A DNA stretch of 64,000 nt, taken from the NCBI RefSeq assembly GCF_040654195.1, contig NZ_JBFAHM010000011.1:62001-126000 (forward strand), in the 5' to 3' direction. Numbering within the stretch: the first letter of the stretch is position 1; each line of letters opens with the position of its first letter. A model generated the notes under the pieces. It saw nothing but the letters and a program-made list of their open reading frames with translations. It was not told the DNA's origin and ran no database searches. A program made the translations under genes and the position numbers. Source of the DNA: Hamadaea sp013361475 (GTDB taxonomy: Bacteria > Actinomycetota > Actinomycetes > Mycobacteriales > Micromonosporaceae). This document shows, piece after piece, positions 1-9,600 of the stretch.

Positions 1-2162
1 TCCAGTACACGGTCGGCCTCGTCGGGGTCGCCGCGGTCGAGCGCCCAGCCGATGCGCAGCACGAAGATGTCCGTCTTGATCTCCGTGCCCCAGGTGATCT
101 GGCGGCTCCACGTGGTGAGCTGCCGCAGCAGCACCTCGAAGCGGTCGAACTCGCCGCGCCACCGGGCGATGCGGGCGGCGACGATGCGCAGCGTCGCCGT
201 GTAGAGCGGCGGTGGCTCGTCGGCCAAGGCGTCGTCCACCACTGCCAGGGCCTCGTCCCATCGGCCGAGCAGGGTCAGGAACGACGCCCGGGCCGCCGCG
301 AGCATGCTGCCGCGCGACCGCACGTGCCCGAGCTGCTCGGCGAGCCGCTGCCCGGTCGCGGCGAGGCTCACGGCTCGCTCGTAGTCACCGGCCTGACCTG
401 CCAGCAGCGCTTCCCACTGGAAGGTGGTCAGGAAGACATGTTCCGCGCCGACCCGCTCCGCCGCGGCTCGGGATCGCGCGAATTCCGCATGCCCACGCTC
501 GCGGTGCCCATCCTGTCCGTCGACGGCGGCGAGCACCAGCAGCGCCGGCGCGCGAAGCGCGTCGTCGTCGAGACGCTCGGCGATGTCCCAGGCCTCGCGA
601 GCCGCGCGCCGCGTCGAGTCCAGCTGGTACGCCCCGGCGCCGACGAAGGCCAGCGTCGACAGCAGACGGCTGCGCAGCGCGTCGGCCGTGCCCGGCGGCA
701 CCAGGTCGACGGCGCGTCGGAGGTCTTCGCTGCCGGTGCTGTCGATGCGGGCTTGAGCCTGCCCGCGGAGCCCGAGGAGGCGGGCCGTCCGTAGCGGGTC
801 GGCAGCTTGATCGATCTCAGCGAGCGCGGCGGTGCAGTGCGCGACACCCGCGATCGACTGGCCCGCCGCGAAAGCCGCTGCGGCTGCGGTCTCCAGCACG
901 GTCGCCCGTTCGACGTCCAGCAGGTCGGGATGCCAATGGGCCAGCACCAGCTCCAGCAGGTGCAACTGTTCGTCGTACGCGTGTTGCCGCCCAGCGCGGT
1001 CGGCTGCGTGCCACGCGACGGGTACGGCTTGGTCGGGTTCACCGGCGGCCAGCCAATGTGCCGCGAGGGTGAGATCGTCTCCGTTCCGGGCGGCCAGCGC
1101 GGTCGCGTACCGCTCGTGCCGTCGCCTGCGCTCGGCGGGCAGCATCGTCGCATACACGGTTTCCCGGATGAGGTCGTGGCGGATGGCGTACGCCGTGTCG
1201 GTGGCGGCCACCAGCCCGGCATCGACGAGATAGCCGAGGGCGGTCCGCAGGTCGGGCTCGGTCAGGCCGGACAGGCCGGTCAGGAGGCGGTCGTCGACCT
1301 CGTCCCCGGCAACGGCCAGCAGGTCCAGGACGTTTCGTGCCGGGGCGGGCAGCGTGCTGATCCGGTCGGACAACAGGGCGTGCAGATCGTCGGCGGGCAC
1401 CTCGCCGGAGTTGCTCAGGGCCTCGATGAACAGCGGGTTGCCGCCGCTGCGGCGGTGGATGCGGCGTGCGCGGGCGGCGTCGGCCGGGGTGCCGTCGATC
1501 GCCTCGAGCATCGAACCGACCGCTCGTTCGTCCAGCGGTTCGAGGGCGACGCGGACGACTTCGGCCCGCCGGCCGATCTCGGCGAACAGCACCCGGCTCG
1601 GCCCGGCCGACTCCGCCCCGGTACGCATCGTGCCGATCAGGAGCACCGGGGTGTCGGCGAGGTTGCGGGCCAGGTAGGCGAACAGCTCGCGGCTGGCGGC
1701 GTCGGCCCAGTGGAGGTCTTCGACCACCAGCACGACGGGTCGCTGCCGTGCGCAGCCGACGACGACGGTGAGGACTTCTTCGAGCAGGCGGGCTGGGGCG
1801 TACCGGTCGGGGGCGGGGCCGAGTTCAGCGAGCCAGTCGCTCAGCGCCGGCGAACCGCTGGGCAGCAGTCTCCGCACTTCTGGGACGCCGAGCCGGCGCA
1901 GCAGCTGGCGTATAATCGCTACAAAGGGCACATATGGCGCGCCATCCGAGCCCAGCTCCAGGCAATGGCCGGTCAGCACCAGCGGATCGCTCGGCAATTC
2001 GGACACCGCCGCCGCGACCAGGCGTGACTTGCCGATGCCCGCCTCGCCCGAGACCAGGACCGTCACCGGCCGGGCCGCGCAGACCAGCTCGTACGCGGCA
2101 CGAATCGCCGTCGCCTGGTCTGTCCGGCCAACCAGGACCGGACTGACCACGGACGCAACCAT
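1..2162 (-). CDS. LAL-type LuxR family regulator with AAA ATPase domain (partial, 3' end outside window)
   Basis: Large ATP-dependent transcriptional regulator of the LAL class. The frame stays open from the ATG at 2162 to the window edge, giving about 720 residues with no stop. After VGRTDQATAIRAAYEL, a Walker A motif GEAGIGKSRL lies near residues 39-48, followed by a Walker B motif VVLVVEDLHWAD near residue 150. The rest is an Ala/Leu/Arg-rich helical repeat region of the TPR type. LAL proteins usually carry a LuxR helix-turn-helix at the extreme C-terminus; here that part lies beyond the window, so DNA binding is inferred. The gene is divergent from the dihydrofolate-reductase-fold pair starting at 2272, with about 110 nt between them, so it may regulate them. 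Confidence 0.88.
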   Translation of the reverse strand, partial: MVASVVSPVLVGRTDQATAIRAAYELVCAARPVTVLVSGEAGIGKSRLVAAAVSELPSDPLVLTGHCLELGSDGAPYVPFVAIIRQLLRRLGVPEVRRLLPSGSPALSDWLAELGPAPDRYAPARLLEEVLTVVVGCARQRPVVLVVEDLHWADAASRELFAYLARNLADTPVLLIGTMRTGAESAGPSRVLFAEIGRRAEVVRVALEPLDERAVGSMLEAIDGTPADAARARRIHRRSGGNPLFIEALSNSGEVPADDLHALLSDRISTLPAPARNVLDLLAVAGDEVDDRLLTGLSGLTEPDLRTALGYLVDAGLVAATDTAYAIRHDLIRETVYATMLPAERRRRHERYATALAARNGDDLTLAAHWLAAGEPDQAVPVAWHAADRAGRQHAYDEQLHLLELVLAHWHPDLLDVERATVLETAAAAAFAAGQSIAGVAHCTAALAEIDQAADPLRTARLLGLRGQAQARIDSTGSEDLRRAVDLVPPGTADALRSRLLSTLAFVGAGAYQLDSTRRAAREAWDIAERLDDDALRAPALLVLAAVDGQDGHRERGHAEFARSRAAAERVGAEHVFLTTFQWEALLAGQAGDYERAVSLAATGQRLAEQLGHVRSRGSMLAAARASFLTLLGRWDEALAVVDDALADEPPPLYTATLRIVAARIARWRGEFDRFEVLLRQLTTWSRQITWGTEIKTDIFVLRIGWALDRGDPDEADRVL

Positions 2163-2271
2163 TCCCCGCCGCCCCCAAATCCGGACTCGATCTCACCAAC
2201 TCTGACGACGACGCGCCCACCCCTCCCGGCGAAGACTTCACCAGGAACAACGTCGACCTTAGGAGACAATC

Positions 2272-2871
2272 GTGGACACCGGCAAAAGCCGCACCGTCGT
2301 CGCCAACATCTCGCTGTCGCTGGACGGACGCATCTGCGGACCGGGCGGCGAATACGACATGGGCTGGATCGTGCCGCATGCGATCAGCGACGAGGCCCGC
2401 GCCCACATGACCCGCGTGACCAGCGCGGCCACGACAGCACTGCTCGGGCGCAAGAACTTCCAGGGCTTCTCCGGATTCTGGCCCGCCGTCGCCGAGGACG
2501 CGACCGCGCACCCCGACGACCGTGCCTTCTCCCGCTGGCTCGACGCCGTGGAGAAGGTCGTCTTCTCGACCACGCTGACCGAGGTGACGTGGAACAACGC
2601 CCGGCTCGCCGACGCCGACCCGGCGACCGTCGTCAAGCGACTGCGCCAGCAAGACGGCGGCGACATCATCGTGCTGGCCAGCACCAGCGTCATCCAGCAG
2701 CTGCTCGGCGCGGGGGAGGTCGACCAGCTCAGCATCACGCTTTGCCCGGAGATCGCCGGCGGTGGCGTGCGGTTGTTCGACGACGGCCTGCCCGGCAGCT
2801 CCTGGGAGCTCATCGACACCACCGGCACCAGCAGCTCGGCGATCTGCCTGCGCTATCAGCGGAAGGCCTGA
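2272..2871 (+). CDS. Dihydrofolate reductase-fold (RibD C-terminal domain) family protein
   Basis: A 199-residue single-domain protein of the RibD-C/DHFR-like family. It has the typical N-terminal beta strand and loop (NISLSLDGRICGPGGEYD), the central LLGRKNFQGFSGFWP segment (TALLGR/TFE-type motif), and the C-terminal LSITLCPEIAGGGVRLFDDG region. These proteins are NADPH-dependent reductase homologues, but most actinobacterial members lack a known substrate. The GTG start follows an AGGAGA ribosome site eight nucleotides upstream. The gene ends three nucleotides before the next one, a paralogue, so the two are almost certainly co-transcribed. The substrate cannot be read from the sequence. 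Confidence 0.9.
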   Translation: MDTGKSRTVVANISLSLDGRICGPGGEYDMGWIVPHAISDEARAHMTRVTSAATTALLGRKNFQGFSGFWPAVAEDATAHPDDRAFSRWLDAVEKVVFSTTLTEVTWNNARLADADPATVVKRLRQQDGGDIIVLASTSVIQQLLGAGEVDQLSITLCPEIAGGGVRLFDDGLPGSSWELIDTTGTSSSAICLRYQRKA

Positions 2872-2874
2872 GCC

Positions 2875-3468
2875 ATGCGCAAACTCGTCGTCTGCACGCT
2901 CATGTCGCTCGACGGATACTTCGAGGGCGAGGGCAAGAACTTCATGGTCATGCCGGCCGACCACAGCTTCGACGCGTACTGCGCCGAACGGCTGCGTACG
3001 GCCGACACGCTGCTGCTGGGCCGGGCCACCTTCGAACTGTTCCACGGCTTCTGGCCTGCGGTCGCCGACAATCCGGGGGCCAGCGCCGATCAGCGCGAGA
3101 TCTCCAAACGCGACAACGAGCTCCAGAAGGTGGTCGTCTCCGACACGCTCACACTGCAGCCCGGTACGCCGTGGGTCAGCAGCACCCGCGTGGTCAGCCA
3201 GGCCCAGGCAGTCGACACCGTGCGCGACCTGAAGGCGGAGCCGGGCGGCGACATCCTCACCTTCGGCAGTAAGCACCTGTGGAACGGCCTGCTCGCTGCG
3301 GGACTCGTCGACGAACTGCACCTGATGGTCGGGCCGGCCGTGCTCGGCGGCGGTACGCCGGTCTTCGGCTCCGCGCCCGTCGCCGGGTTGCGCCGGATCG
3401 GGGTGCAGACTTTCGACGGCTCCGACAACGTCGTCCTGCGGTACGCGGTGGACGCTGAGAAGTCGTGA
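2875..3468 (+). CDS. Dihydrofolate reductase-fold (RibD C-terminal domain) family protein
   Basis: A 197-residue paralogue of the preceding gene with the same motif order: MRKLVVCTLMSLDGYFEG at the N-terminus, TLLLGRATFELFHGFWP in the middle, and VDELHLMVGPAVLGGGTPVF near the C-terminus. It starts three nucleotides after the upstream stop, so translational coupling is likely. A perfect 12-bp hairpin follows immediately and closes the transcription unit. It probably uses NAD(P)H as a reductase-fold protein, but no substrate is identifiable. Four members of this family occur in the window (2272, 2875, 36929 and 37790). Confidence 0.9.
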   Translation: MRKLVVCTLMSLDGYFEGEGKNFMVMPADHSFDAYCAERLRTADTLLLGRATFELFHGFWPAVADNPGASADQREISKRDNELQKVVVSDTLTLQPGTPWVSSTRVVSQAQAVDTVRDLKAEPGGDILTFGSKHLWNGLLAAGLVDELHLMVGPAVLGGGTPVFGSAPVAGLRRIGVQTFDGSDNVVLRYAVDAEKS

Positions 3469-3476
3469 CCCGGGGG

Positions 3477-3516
3477 AGCAGCTCGGGCGGCGGCCCGGTC
3501 CGCAGCCCGAGCTGCT
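3477..3516 (+). terminator. Rho-independent-type hairpin after the DHFR-fold pair
   Basis: The arms AGCAGCTCGGGC (3477-3488) and GCCCGAGCTGCT (3505-3516) form a perfect 12-bp stem with a 16-nt loop, nine nucleotides past the upstream stop codon. There is no T-run, as is usual in high-GC actinomycetes. Confidence 0.7.
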
Positions 3517-3663
3517 GAGCTGTGCGTCATCGTATGCAGACGGCGACGGCCGGGTTCAGTCCGTTGCATCATGAAGGCCAGGCCTACGCGGCACGGCTCG
3601 TGGCGGCCGAGCTCGCGTGCGCGAGACGTTCGTGACACCGATCCGCGAAAGGTGCGTCACACC

Positions 3664-5142
3664 GTGACTGAGCTGACAGCTGCGACCATCGACCGACTCG
3701 ACCCACGCGTGGCGACCCCGGCCTACGACCGCTCAGCGCTCCAGGTCGGCATCGTCCACTTCGGCGTCGGCGGGTTCCACCGCGCCCACCAGCAGGTCTA
3801 CCTCGACGCGATCGCCGCCACCGGCGAAACCGGCTGGGGCGTCTGCGGCGTGGGTCTGCTGCCGCAGGACGCCGCCGCCCGCGACGCGGCCGCCGCCCAG
3901 GACGGTCTCTACACCCTCACGACCAACGCCCCCGACGGGAGCCAGGAGTCCCGCGTGATCGGCACGCTGATCCGCTACCTGTACGCCCCCGACGACCCGG
4001 CCGCTGTGCTGCACGTCCTCACCGCCGAGTCCACCCGGATCGTCACGCTGACCATCACCGAAGGCGGCTACGGCGTCGACGACGCGACCGGCGAGTTCGA
4101 CCCGCACGACGAACTGACCCTCCGCGACCTGGCCGGGGCCAACCCGCCGCACAGCGCTTTCGGATACCTCACCGAGGCGTTGCGGCTGCGCCGAGACCGA
4201 GGCATCCCCCCGTTCACGGTGGTGACCTGCGACAACATTCAAGGCAACGGACACGTCGCGAAGAAGGCCGTCGTCGCGTTCGCCCGATCCCGAGACTCTC
4301 AGCTCGCCGAGTGGATCGACGCCGCAGTCAGTTTCCCCTGCTCCATGGTCGACCGGATCACCCCGGCGCCGACGGCACAGACGAGCCAGGCGGTGCACGA
4401 CGCGTACGGCATCGACGACCGGTGGGCTCTGCAGTCGGAAAGCTTCATCCAGTGGGTCGTCGAGGACGACTTCCCGACCGGCCGGCCCGACCTGGCGTCG
4501 GTGGGCGTCCAGGTCGTTCCGGACGTGGAGCCGTACGAGCTGATGAAGCTGCGCCTCCTCAACGCCTCGCACCAGGCGATGTGCTACCTCGGGCTGCTCG
4601 ACGGGCAGACGTGGGTCCACGACGTGAGCCAGGACCCGGTCTACGTCGCCTTCCTGCGCCGCTACATGGACGCCGAAGCGATGCCGACGCTGCAGCCGGT
4701 GCCCGGCGTCGACCTGCCGGCGTACTGCGACCAGCTGATCGAACGGTTCGCCGGTGAGGCGGTACGCGACACCCTCGAGCGCCTGGCGGTGGACGGGTCC
4801 GACCGGCTGCCCAAGTTCGTGCTTCCCGTGCTTCGCCACCAGCTCGCCGTCGGCGGGCCGATCGACTGCTCTGTCCTGGTCCTCGCCGCGTGGAGCAGGT
4901 TCCTCGAAGGCGGCCTGGGCGAGAACGCCCGCACCATCAACGACCGGCGAGCAAGCCAGCTGCTACCACTGGCGGCCCAGGAACGCACCCGTCCCGGCGC
5001 GCTGCTGGAGTTCACCCCGGTCTTCGCCGACCTGGACGGCGACCAACGGTTCGTCACCAGCTACCTCGCGGCCCGGGCGGAGCTGGCCAGTCATGGGCCG
5101 CGCGCCACGATGCAGGCCGTCCTCCAGAACCTGGCACCATGA
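3664..5142 (+). CDS. Mannitol 2-dehydrogenase / fructuronate reductase family oxidoreductase
   Basis: Long-chain polyol dehydrogenase that would interconvert a polyol or sugar acid such as mannitol and the ketose, using NAD(P). The GTG at 3664 gives 492 residues, the usual family length; an ATG at 3571 would add 31 non-homologous residues. The Rossmann part begins with GIVHFGVGGFHRAHQQVYLD. The catalytic triad motif K-x4-N-x2-H is present in KLRLLNASHQAMC, with Lys near residue 295 as in characterised mannitol 2-dehydrogenases. The C-terminal helical domain is complete. No sugar transporter or kinase adjoins it, so the physiological substrate (mannitol, arabitol or a uronate) is undecided. 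An upstream GAAAGG provides the likely ribosome site. Confidence 0.92.
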   Translation: MTELTAATIDRLDPRVATPAYDRSALQVGIVHFGVGGFHRAHQQVYLDAIAATGETGWGVCGVGLLPQDAAARDAAAAQDGLYTLTTNAPDGSQESRVIGTLIRYLYAPDDPAAVLHVLTAESTRIVTLTITEGGYGVDDATGEFDPHDELTLRDLAGANPPHSAFGYLTEALRLRRDRGIPPFTVVTCDNIQGNGHVAKKAVVAFARSRDSQLAEWIDAAVSFPCSMVDRITPAPTAQTSQAVHDAYGIDDRWALQSESFIQWVVEDDFPTGRPDLASVGVQVVPDVEPYELMKLRLLNASHQAMCYLGLLDGQTWVHDVSQDPVYVAFLRRYMDAEAMPTLQPVPGVDLPAYCDQLIERFAGEAVRDTLERLAVDGSDRLPKFVLPVLRHQLAVGGPIDCSVLVLAAWSRFLEGGLGENARTINDRRASQLLPLAAQERTRPGALLEFTPVFADLDGDQRFVTSYLAARAELASHGPRATMQAVLQNLAP

Positions 5143-5170
5143 CCAAGGTCAACGCCGCTTCTACGATGGC

Positions 5171-5350
5171 GTGATCGCGTCAACTCCTGAAGGCAATCCC
5201 GTGGCCCCGCGGCCGCGCTGGGCTCAGCCGTCGACCACGCCTCGGTCCGGGACGCGGCGATCGCGGCCACGGCCCACGACGCCGACCGACGAGGTTGATG
5301 TCGATGACCTTGCGAAAGTGGTCGGCGGGTTCGGTGATTACGAGTCGTAA
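5171..5350 (+). CDS. Possible small peptide ending in a double-glycine motif
   Basis: A GTG-initiated 59-codon frame in the gap after the dehydrogenase. It is Pro/Arg/Thr-rich and ends with an acidic stretch, TDEVDVDDLAKVVGG, followed by six residues. The acidic-plus-GG pattern resembles leader peptides of some ribosomally made peptides, but the expected order is reversed: almost nothing follows the GG. The Gly-Gly section has lower GC3 than neighbouring genes, no clear ribosome site is visible and no modifying enzyme lies nearby. It may be non-coding. Confidence 0.2.
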   Translation: MIASTPEGNPVAPRPRWAQPSTTPRSGTRRSRPRPTTPTDEVDVDDLAKVVGGFGDYES

Positions 5351-5352
5351 TC

Positions 5353-5375
5353 TCCCTGATCGGCGGAATCAGGGA
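5353..5375 (-). terminator. Short hairpin at the end of the 5369-5737 gene
   Basis: TCCCTGAT (5353-5360) and ATCAGGGA (5368-5375) pair perfectly over 8 bp with a 7-nt loop. The hairpin overlaps the stop codon of the minus-strand gene and may also serve the plus-strand dehydrogenase. Confidence 0.5.
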
Positions 5376-5737
5376 ATTCGTCGGCGGACCTCGGCCGCGA
5401 TCGCCGCGTCGGACGCGCCGTCGCCGATACTCGCGAGGCAGGCTTCGACGGCCTCGCAGATGGTGCGTGGATCCCGATGGCGAACCTCGACGACGATCTC
5501 GCCGCTGAAGTCCGGCCGGGCCACGACCAGTCCGTAGGCCCCGTCAGGGTCGCCCTCCGGATACCAGCCCAGATCGACGAGGTAGCCCTCCGGGTCGGCC
5601 TGCCAAGTGCCGTCGACGAGCGTGCAGCTGCTCAGCTGGAGCAAGTCCTCGGTGTGGTGCCAACGCTGGTCCTCGGTGAACGTGTTGTATCGCACCAGCC
5701 ATCCCGCCGGTATGCGCAACGGCAGCAAAGCCGGCAT
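5369..5737 (-). CDS. Hypothetical protein, about 122 residues
   Basis: A small acidic soluble protein of unknown function. The start at 5737 (MPALLPLRIPAGWLVRYN) is preferred over an ATG at 5851, because the extra 38 residues are Arg/Ser-rich and look non-coding. Notable features are a tryptophan/tyrosine-rich middle (VDLGWYPEGDPDGAYGLVV) and a helical C-terminus (IADACEAC-like region, DAAIAAEVRRR). There is no signal peptide or membrane segment. It is divergent from the secreted peptidoglycan protein at 5906. I do not recognise the family with certainty. Confidence 0.7.
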   Translation of the reverse strand: MPALLPLRIPAGWLVRYNTFTEDQRWHHTEDLLQLSSCTLVDGTWQADPEGYLVDLGWYPEGDPDGAYGLVVARPDFSGEIVVEVRHRDPRTICEAVEACLASIGDGASDAAIAAEVRRRIP

Positions 5738-5817
5738 GTGACTGTCCGTCCCTCCACTTTCGCGGCTGATCCTTCGACAGCCGGATGCCGGCCAGCGTAA
5801 AGCCTGGTGTCGCGGTG

Positions 5818-5838
5818 GGTGTACGCCCGATGTACACC
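5818..5838. promoter_or_regulatory. Perfect inverted repeat GGTGTAC-N7-GTACACC
   Basis: Two 7-bp half sites, 5818-5824 and 5832-5838, are separated by seven nucleotides. They lie 68-88 nt upstream of the GTG of the secreted peptidoglycan protein and in the divergent intergenic region. The spacing suits a dimeric regulator. A GTGTACGCC-containing palindromic region also lies upstream of the second peptidoglycan-acting gene (near 33909). Confidence 0.4.
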
Positions 5839-5905
5839 GACGCATTGCCATGCGTGATCGCCGTCCCTAGGGTGCGGGCACAGATCCGTCCCTGGGGAGG
5901 CTCCC

Positions 5906-6556
5906 GTGTCTCGACTTCTTCGCACGTTCGCCGCCGCGCTTGTCACGATGGTGGCCGCCGCTGGTGTCATGCTGGGATTCGTTCCCAGCCCGGCGTACGC
6001 CGCGACCACGCTGTGCACCTCGACGCTTCGCTACGGCGACAGCGGAAGCTGTGTCAGCAAGCTGCAGACCCGGCTCAACGAACTCGGCCTGGACTGCGGC
6101 AACAAGCTCACGGTCGACGGCAGTTTCGGCCGGTTGACCCGCATGCGCGTGTACGCCTTCCAGGGCCGGTTCCGGCTGGCGGTCGACGGTGTCGTCGGGC
6201 CGGACACCCGGTCGGCTCTCGCGTCTGCCACCGGTGGCATGGGCGTGATCTGCGCTTCGACGGTCGCCGACCACATCCGGGCCATCTGGCCGGACGGGGT
6301 GCAGGACAAGGCGATCCGGGTGGCGCGCTGCGAGTCGGGGTTGAATCCGATCGCCGTGGGCGGGCCGAACACGAACGGGACGCTCGACTTCGGGGTCTTC
6401 CAGTTCAACGACGGCGGGACCTTGCAGGAGTACCTGCCCGGCGACACCCGGGCGGCGAAGGTCGACAGCGCATTGACCGCCGACGACAACATTCGGGCGG
6501 CGCTGCGTCTCTATCAGGCGCGAGGCTGGCAACCGTGGTCGTGCCGTGACGCCTGA
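5906..6556 (+). CDS. Secreted peptidoglycan-binding protein with lytic-transglycosylase-like domain
   Basis: A 216-residue exported cell-wall protein. A GTG start follows a GGGGAGG ribosome site. Residues 1-32 are a classical signal peptide ending in SPAYA. Residues 38-108 form a PG_binding_1 repeat (LRYGDSGSCVSKLQTRLNEL and VDGVVGPDTRSAL). Residues 118-216 resemble an SLT/resuscitation-factor-like lysozyme fold, with the probable catalytic Glu143 in ARCESGLNP, then a GVFQFN motif. It probably cleaves or remodels peptidoglycan outside the membrane. It stands alone between a divergent hypothetical gene and a SARP regulator. Enzymatic activity is inferred from the fold, not proven. Confidence 0.85.
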   Translation: MSRLLRTFAAALVTMVAAAGVMLGFVPSPAYAATTLCTSTLRYGDSGSCVSKLQTRLNELGLDCGNKLTVDGSFGRLTRMRVYAFQGRFRLAVDGVVGPDTRSALASATGGMGVICASTVADHIRAIWPDGVQDKAIRVARCESGLNPIAVGGPNTNGTLDFGVFQFNDGGTLQEYLPGDTRAAKVDSALTADDNIRAALRLYQARGWQPWSCRDA

Positions 6557-6648
6557 CGCCACGCTCACCGAGTCGCGTCGCCTGCCGCACGGTGCGTGTG
6601 CGACAGCTGACGCAGCGACGTGGTCTGGGCGTGGTAGAACCGTTGGCC

Positions 6649-9600
6649 ATGCGGTTCCTGATGCTGGGGGCGCTGGACGTCCTGGTCAGCGGTGTGCCGA
6701 TGCCGTTGGGTTCGGTGAAACAGCGGTTGCTGTTGACGGCTTTGCTGCTGTCGCCCAACGAGGTTCACCGCACCGGCGAACTGGCCGACCTTCTCTGGGG
6801 CGAGGACAAGCCCGCCTCGGCGGCGGCCAACCTGCGCACCTATGCCCACCGGCTCCGGCAGACGCTGCGGGACGAGCCGGGCGGGCCGAGCCGGTTGCAC
6901 AGCCAGGGCGGCGGTTACCTGTTACGCGTCGAGCCGGGCGAACGCGACCTGGACGAGTTCGACCGTGCCGCGCAGCAGGGACGGCAGGCGCTGATCGCCG
7001 GGGATCTGCCCACGGCCGAACACTGGCTGGGGCGTGCGCTCGACCTTTGGCAGAACGGCCTGCTCGACGGGCTGGAGCTGCCTGCGGAACTGGCCCGGCG
7101 GGTGGCGTACTTGGAGGAGCAGCGGTTGCTGGTCGAGGAGGACTTCATCCAGATCCACCTCGACCGGGGGGCCGCGACGGAGATGATCGGCCGCCTCCGG
7201 CAACGGGTGGAACGGCATCCGCTGCGCGAGGGCGCGTGGCGGCAGCTCATGACTGCGCTCTACCAGTCCGGCGACGCGGTCGGAGCGGTCTCCGCGTACC
7301 TCGCGGCCCGGCGCACGCTGGCCGATCGGATGGGGCTCGATCCTCATCCGCGGCTCCAGGCGCTGTATCAGGACATCCTGCATCACAATCCGCAGCTGGC
7401 CGCGGGCGATCAGCCGTCGGTGGCCGAGCCCGGACTGGTCCTGGAACCGGCGCAGCTCCCGGCCGACGTCGCCGCCTTCACCGGCCGTGCCGGAGAGCTG
7501 CGGCAGTTGGACGATCTGCGGATTCCGTCCGGGCCGGCGGTGTACGTGATCACCGGCATGTCCGGAGTCGGGAAGACCGCGCTGGCGATTCGCTGGGCGC
7601 ACCACGTCAAGGATCAGTTTCCCGACGGTCAGCTCTACATCGACCTGCGCGGGTATGCGGCCGAGCCGCCGCGGACACCGCTGGACGCGCTCACCCAGTT
7701 CCTGCGGGCGCTCGGCGTACCGTCGGTGCGCGTGCCGATGGACGCCGACGAGGCAGCCGCTCTGTTCCGGACGATGTCGGCGCACCGGCGAATGCTGATC
7801 GTGCTCGACAACGCGCGGACCGCCGATCAGGTGCGACCGTTGCTGCCGGGTGGACCCGGATGCCGGGCGGTGGTCACCAGCCGGGACCGGCTCACCGGCC
7901 TGGTCGCCCGGGAGAACGCGCGGCGGGTCAGCCTGCGACCGTTCAGCCCGGGGGAGGCGGTCGGCCTGCTGGAGTCGGTGCTGCACGGTCCGCGCCGGCA
8001 TCGGCAGGACGACTTGTCCCGGCTGGCGGAGGCCTGCGGTCACCTGCCTCTGGCGTTGCGGATCGCCGCGGCGAAACTGACCGAGCATCCCGACGAGGAC
8101 CTCGTCGGCTACGTGGACCAGTTGACCGCGCAGGGGCGGTTGCGTCAGCTCGCGGTGGACGACGACGGTCAGTCGTCGATGGCGGCGGCCTTCGAGGCCT
8201 CCTACCGGTCACTGCCCGTCGCCGCCCAGCGGGTTTTCCGGCTGCTGGGCGCGGCGCCAGGCGGCGACGTCACGGCGTACTCGATGGCCGCCATGGCCGG
8301 GCTCGGCCTGGCCGAGGCGGCGGGCCTGCTCGACGTGCTGGTCAACGCGCATCTGGCCGAGCCGCGGGGCCGAGATCGCTACGGCCTGCACGATCTGCTG
8401 CGCGAGTACGCGCGAGGTCTCGCGGAGACCGGGCGCGAGGTGCCCGGAGCCGTCGCCCGCCTGTGCTCCTTCTATCTGGCGACCATCAACAACGCGGCCG
8501 CCACCTTGTACGCGCACACGATCCGGCTGCCGGAGGGAGCCGGCCACACCAGTGCGGCCGCGCAGAACCTGGCCGACGCCGGGGCTGCCCGGCGTTGGCT
8601 CGACGACGAGCTGCCCAGCATCGTCGCGGTGATCGGATTCTGCGCCCAGTCCGGGCCGACCCAGATGACGTGGCTGCTCACCGATGCCTTGCGCGGATAT
8701 CTGTGGATCCGGCGGCCGGTCGCCGAGTGGCTGCACGCCGCCTCGCTCGGTCTGGCGGCGGCCGAAGCGCAAGGGCAGCACGCGGCCACGGCGGCGATGC
8801 ATCTGAGCCTCGGGCAGGGGTGCCGGGTGGCCGGCCGGATCGCCGACGCCGACGAGCATCTGCGCCGCGCCATTGTCGCGGCGGGGGACAGTGGCTGGGA
8901 TGACGTGCAGGCGTCGGCGTCGACGCAGCTGGCCGTCGCGTACGCGGGCCGTGGCGCGAGCCGGGAGGCCGAGGATCTGCTCGAGCGGGCGTTGACGATC
9001 TACGGTCGGACCGGGCGGCGATCCAGTGAGGCCGTCGTCCTGACCAATCTCGGCACCTTGCACTTCCTGCTGGGCGATCTCAGGAAGTCGGTCGCGTTCG
9101 GACGCCGGGCGCTGGATCTGTATCGGCAGACCGGCAATCCGAGCGGGGAGGCCACGGTCTTGTGCAACCTGGGGATCGATCTGGCGTTGCTCGGCGAGAC
9201 GGCGACGGCCCGCGAGCACCTCGCGGCGGGGATGCGGATCGCCGACGACCTGCAAGACCCGCTCAGCCAGGCGCTCGGCGAGCAGGGCCTTTCACTGGTC
9301 GCCGCGGAGGACGGCGACCACGAGGAAGCTTTGCGCCATGCCGACGCGGCGATCGACTTCGCGCGTCTTGCCGGAGACCCCGGTCATGCCGTGCGTTGCG
9401 CGGTCGAAGCGGCCTTGCTGCGGATGGATCTCGGCGACGCGTCTGCCGATGCCGCCGCCGAGTTGAATCGGTTGCACCACGAGGCGACCGCGGTCGGCAA
9501 TTCACACGCCGCAGCCGTGGCGCTGATCGGACTCGGGCGTGCCTATCTGCGCGACGGCCGGTTCGCCGACGCCACGCGGAAGCTGCGGCAGGCCCAGGAA

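Noticed and set aside
5738..5905. c-di-AMP (ydaO-type) riboswitch upstream of the wall hydrolase
   Set aside because: These riboswitches often precede actinobacterial wall hydrolases, but the conserved sequence blocks are absent here and upstream of the M15 gene.
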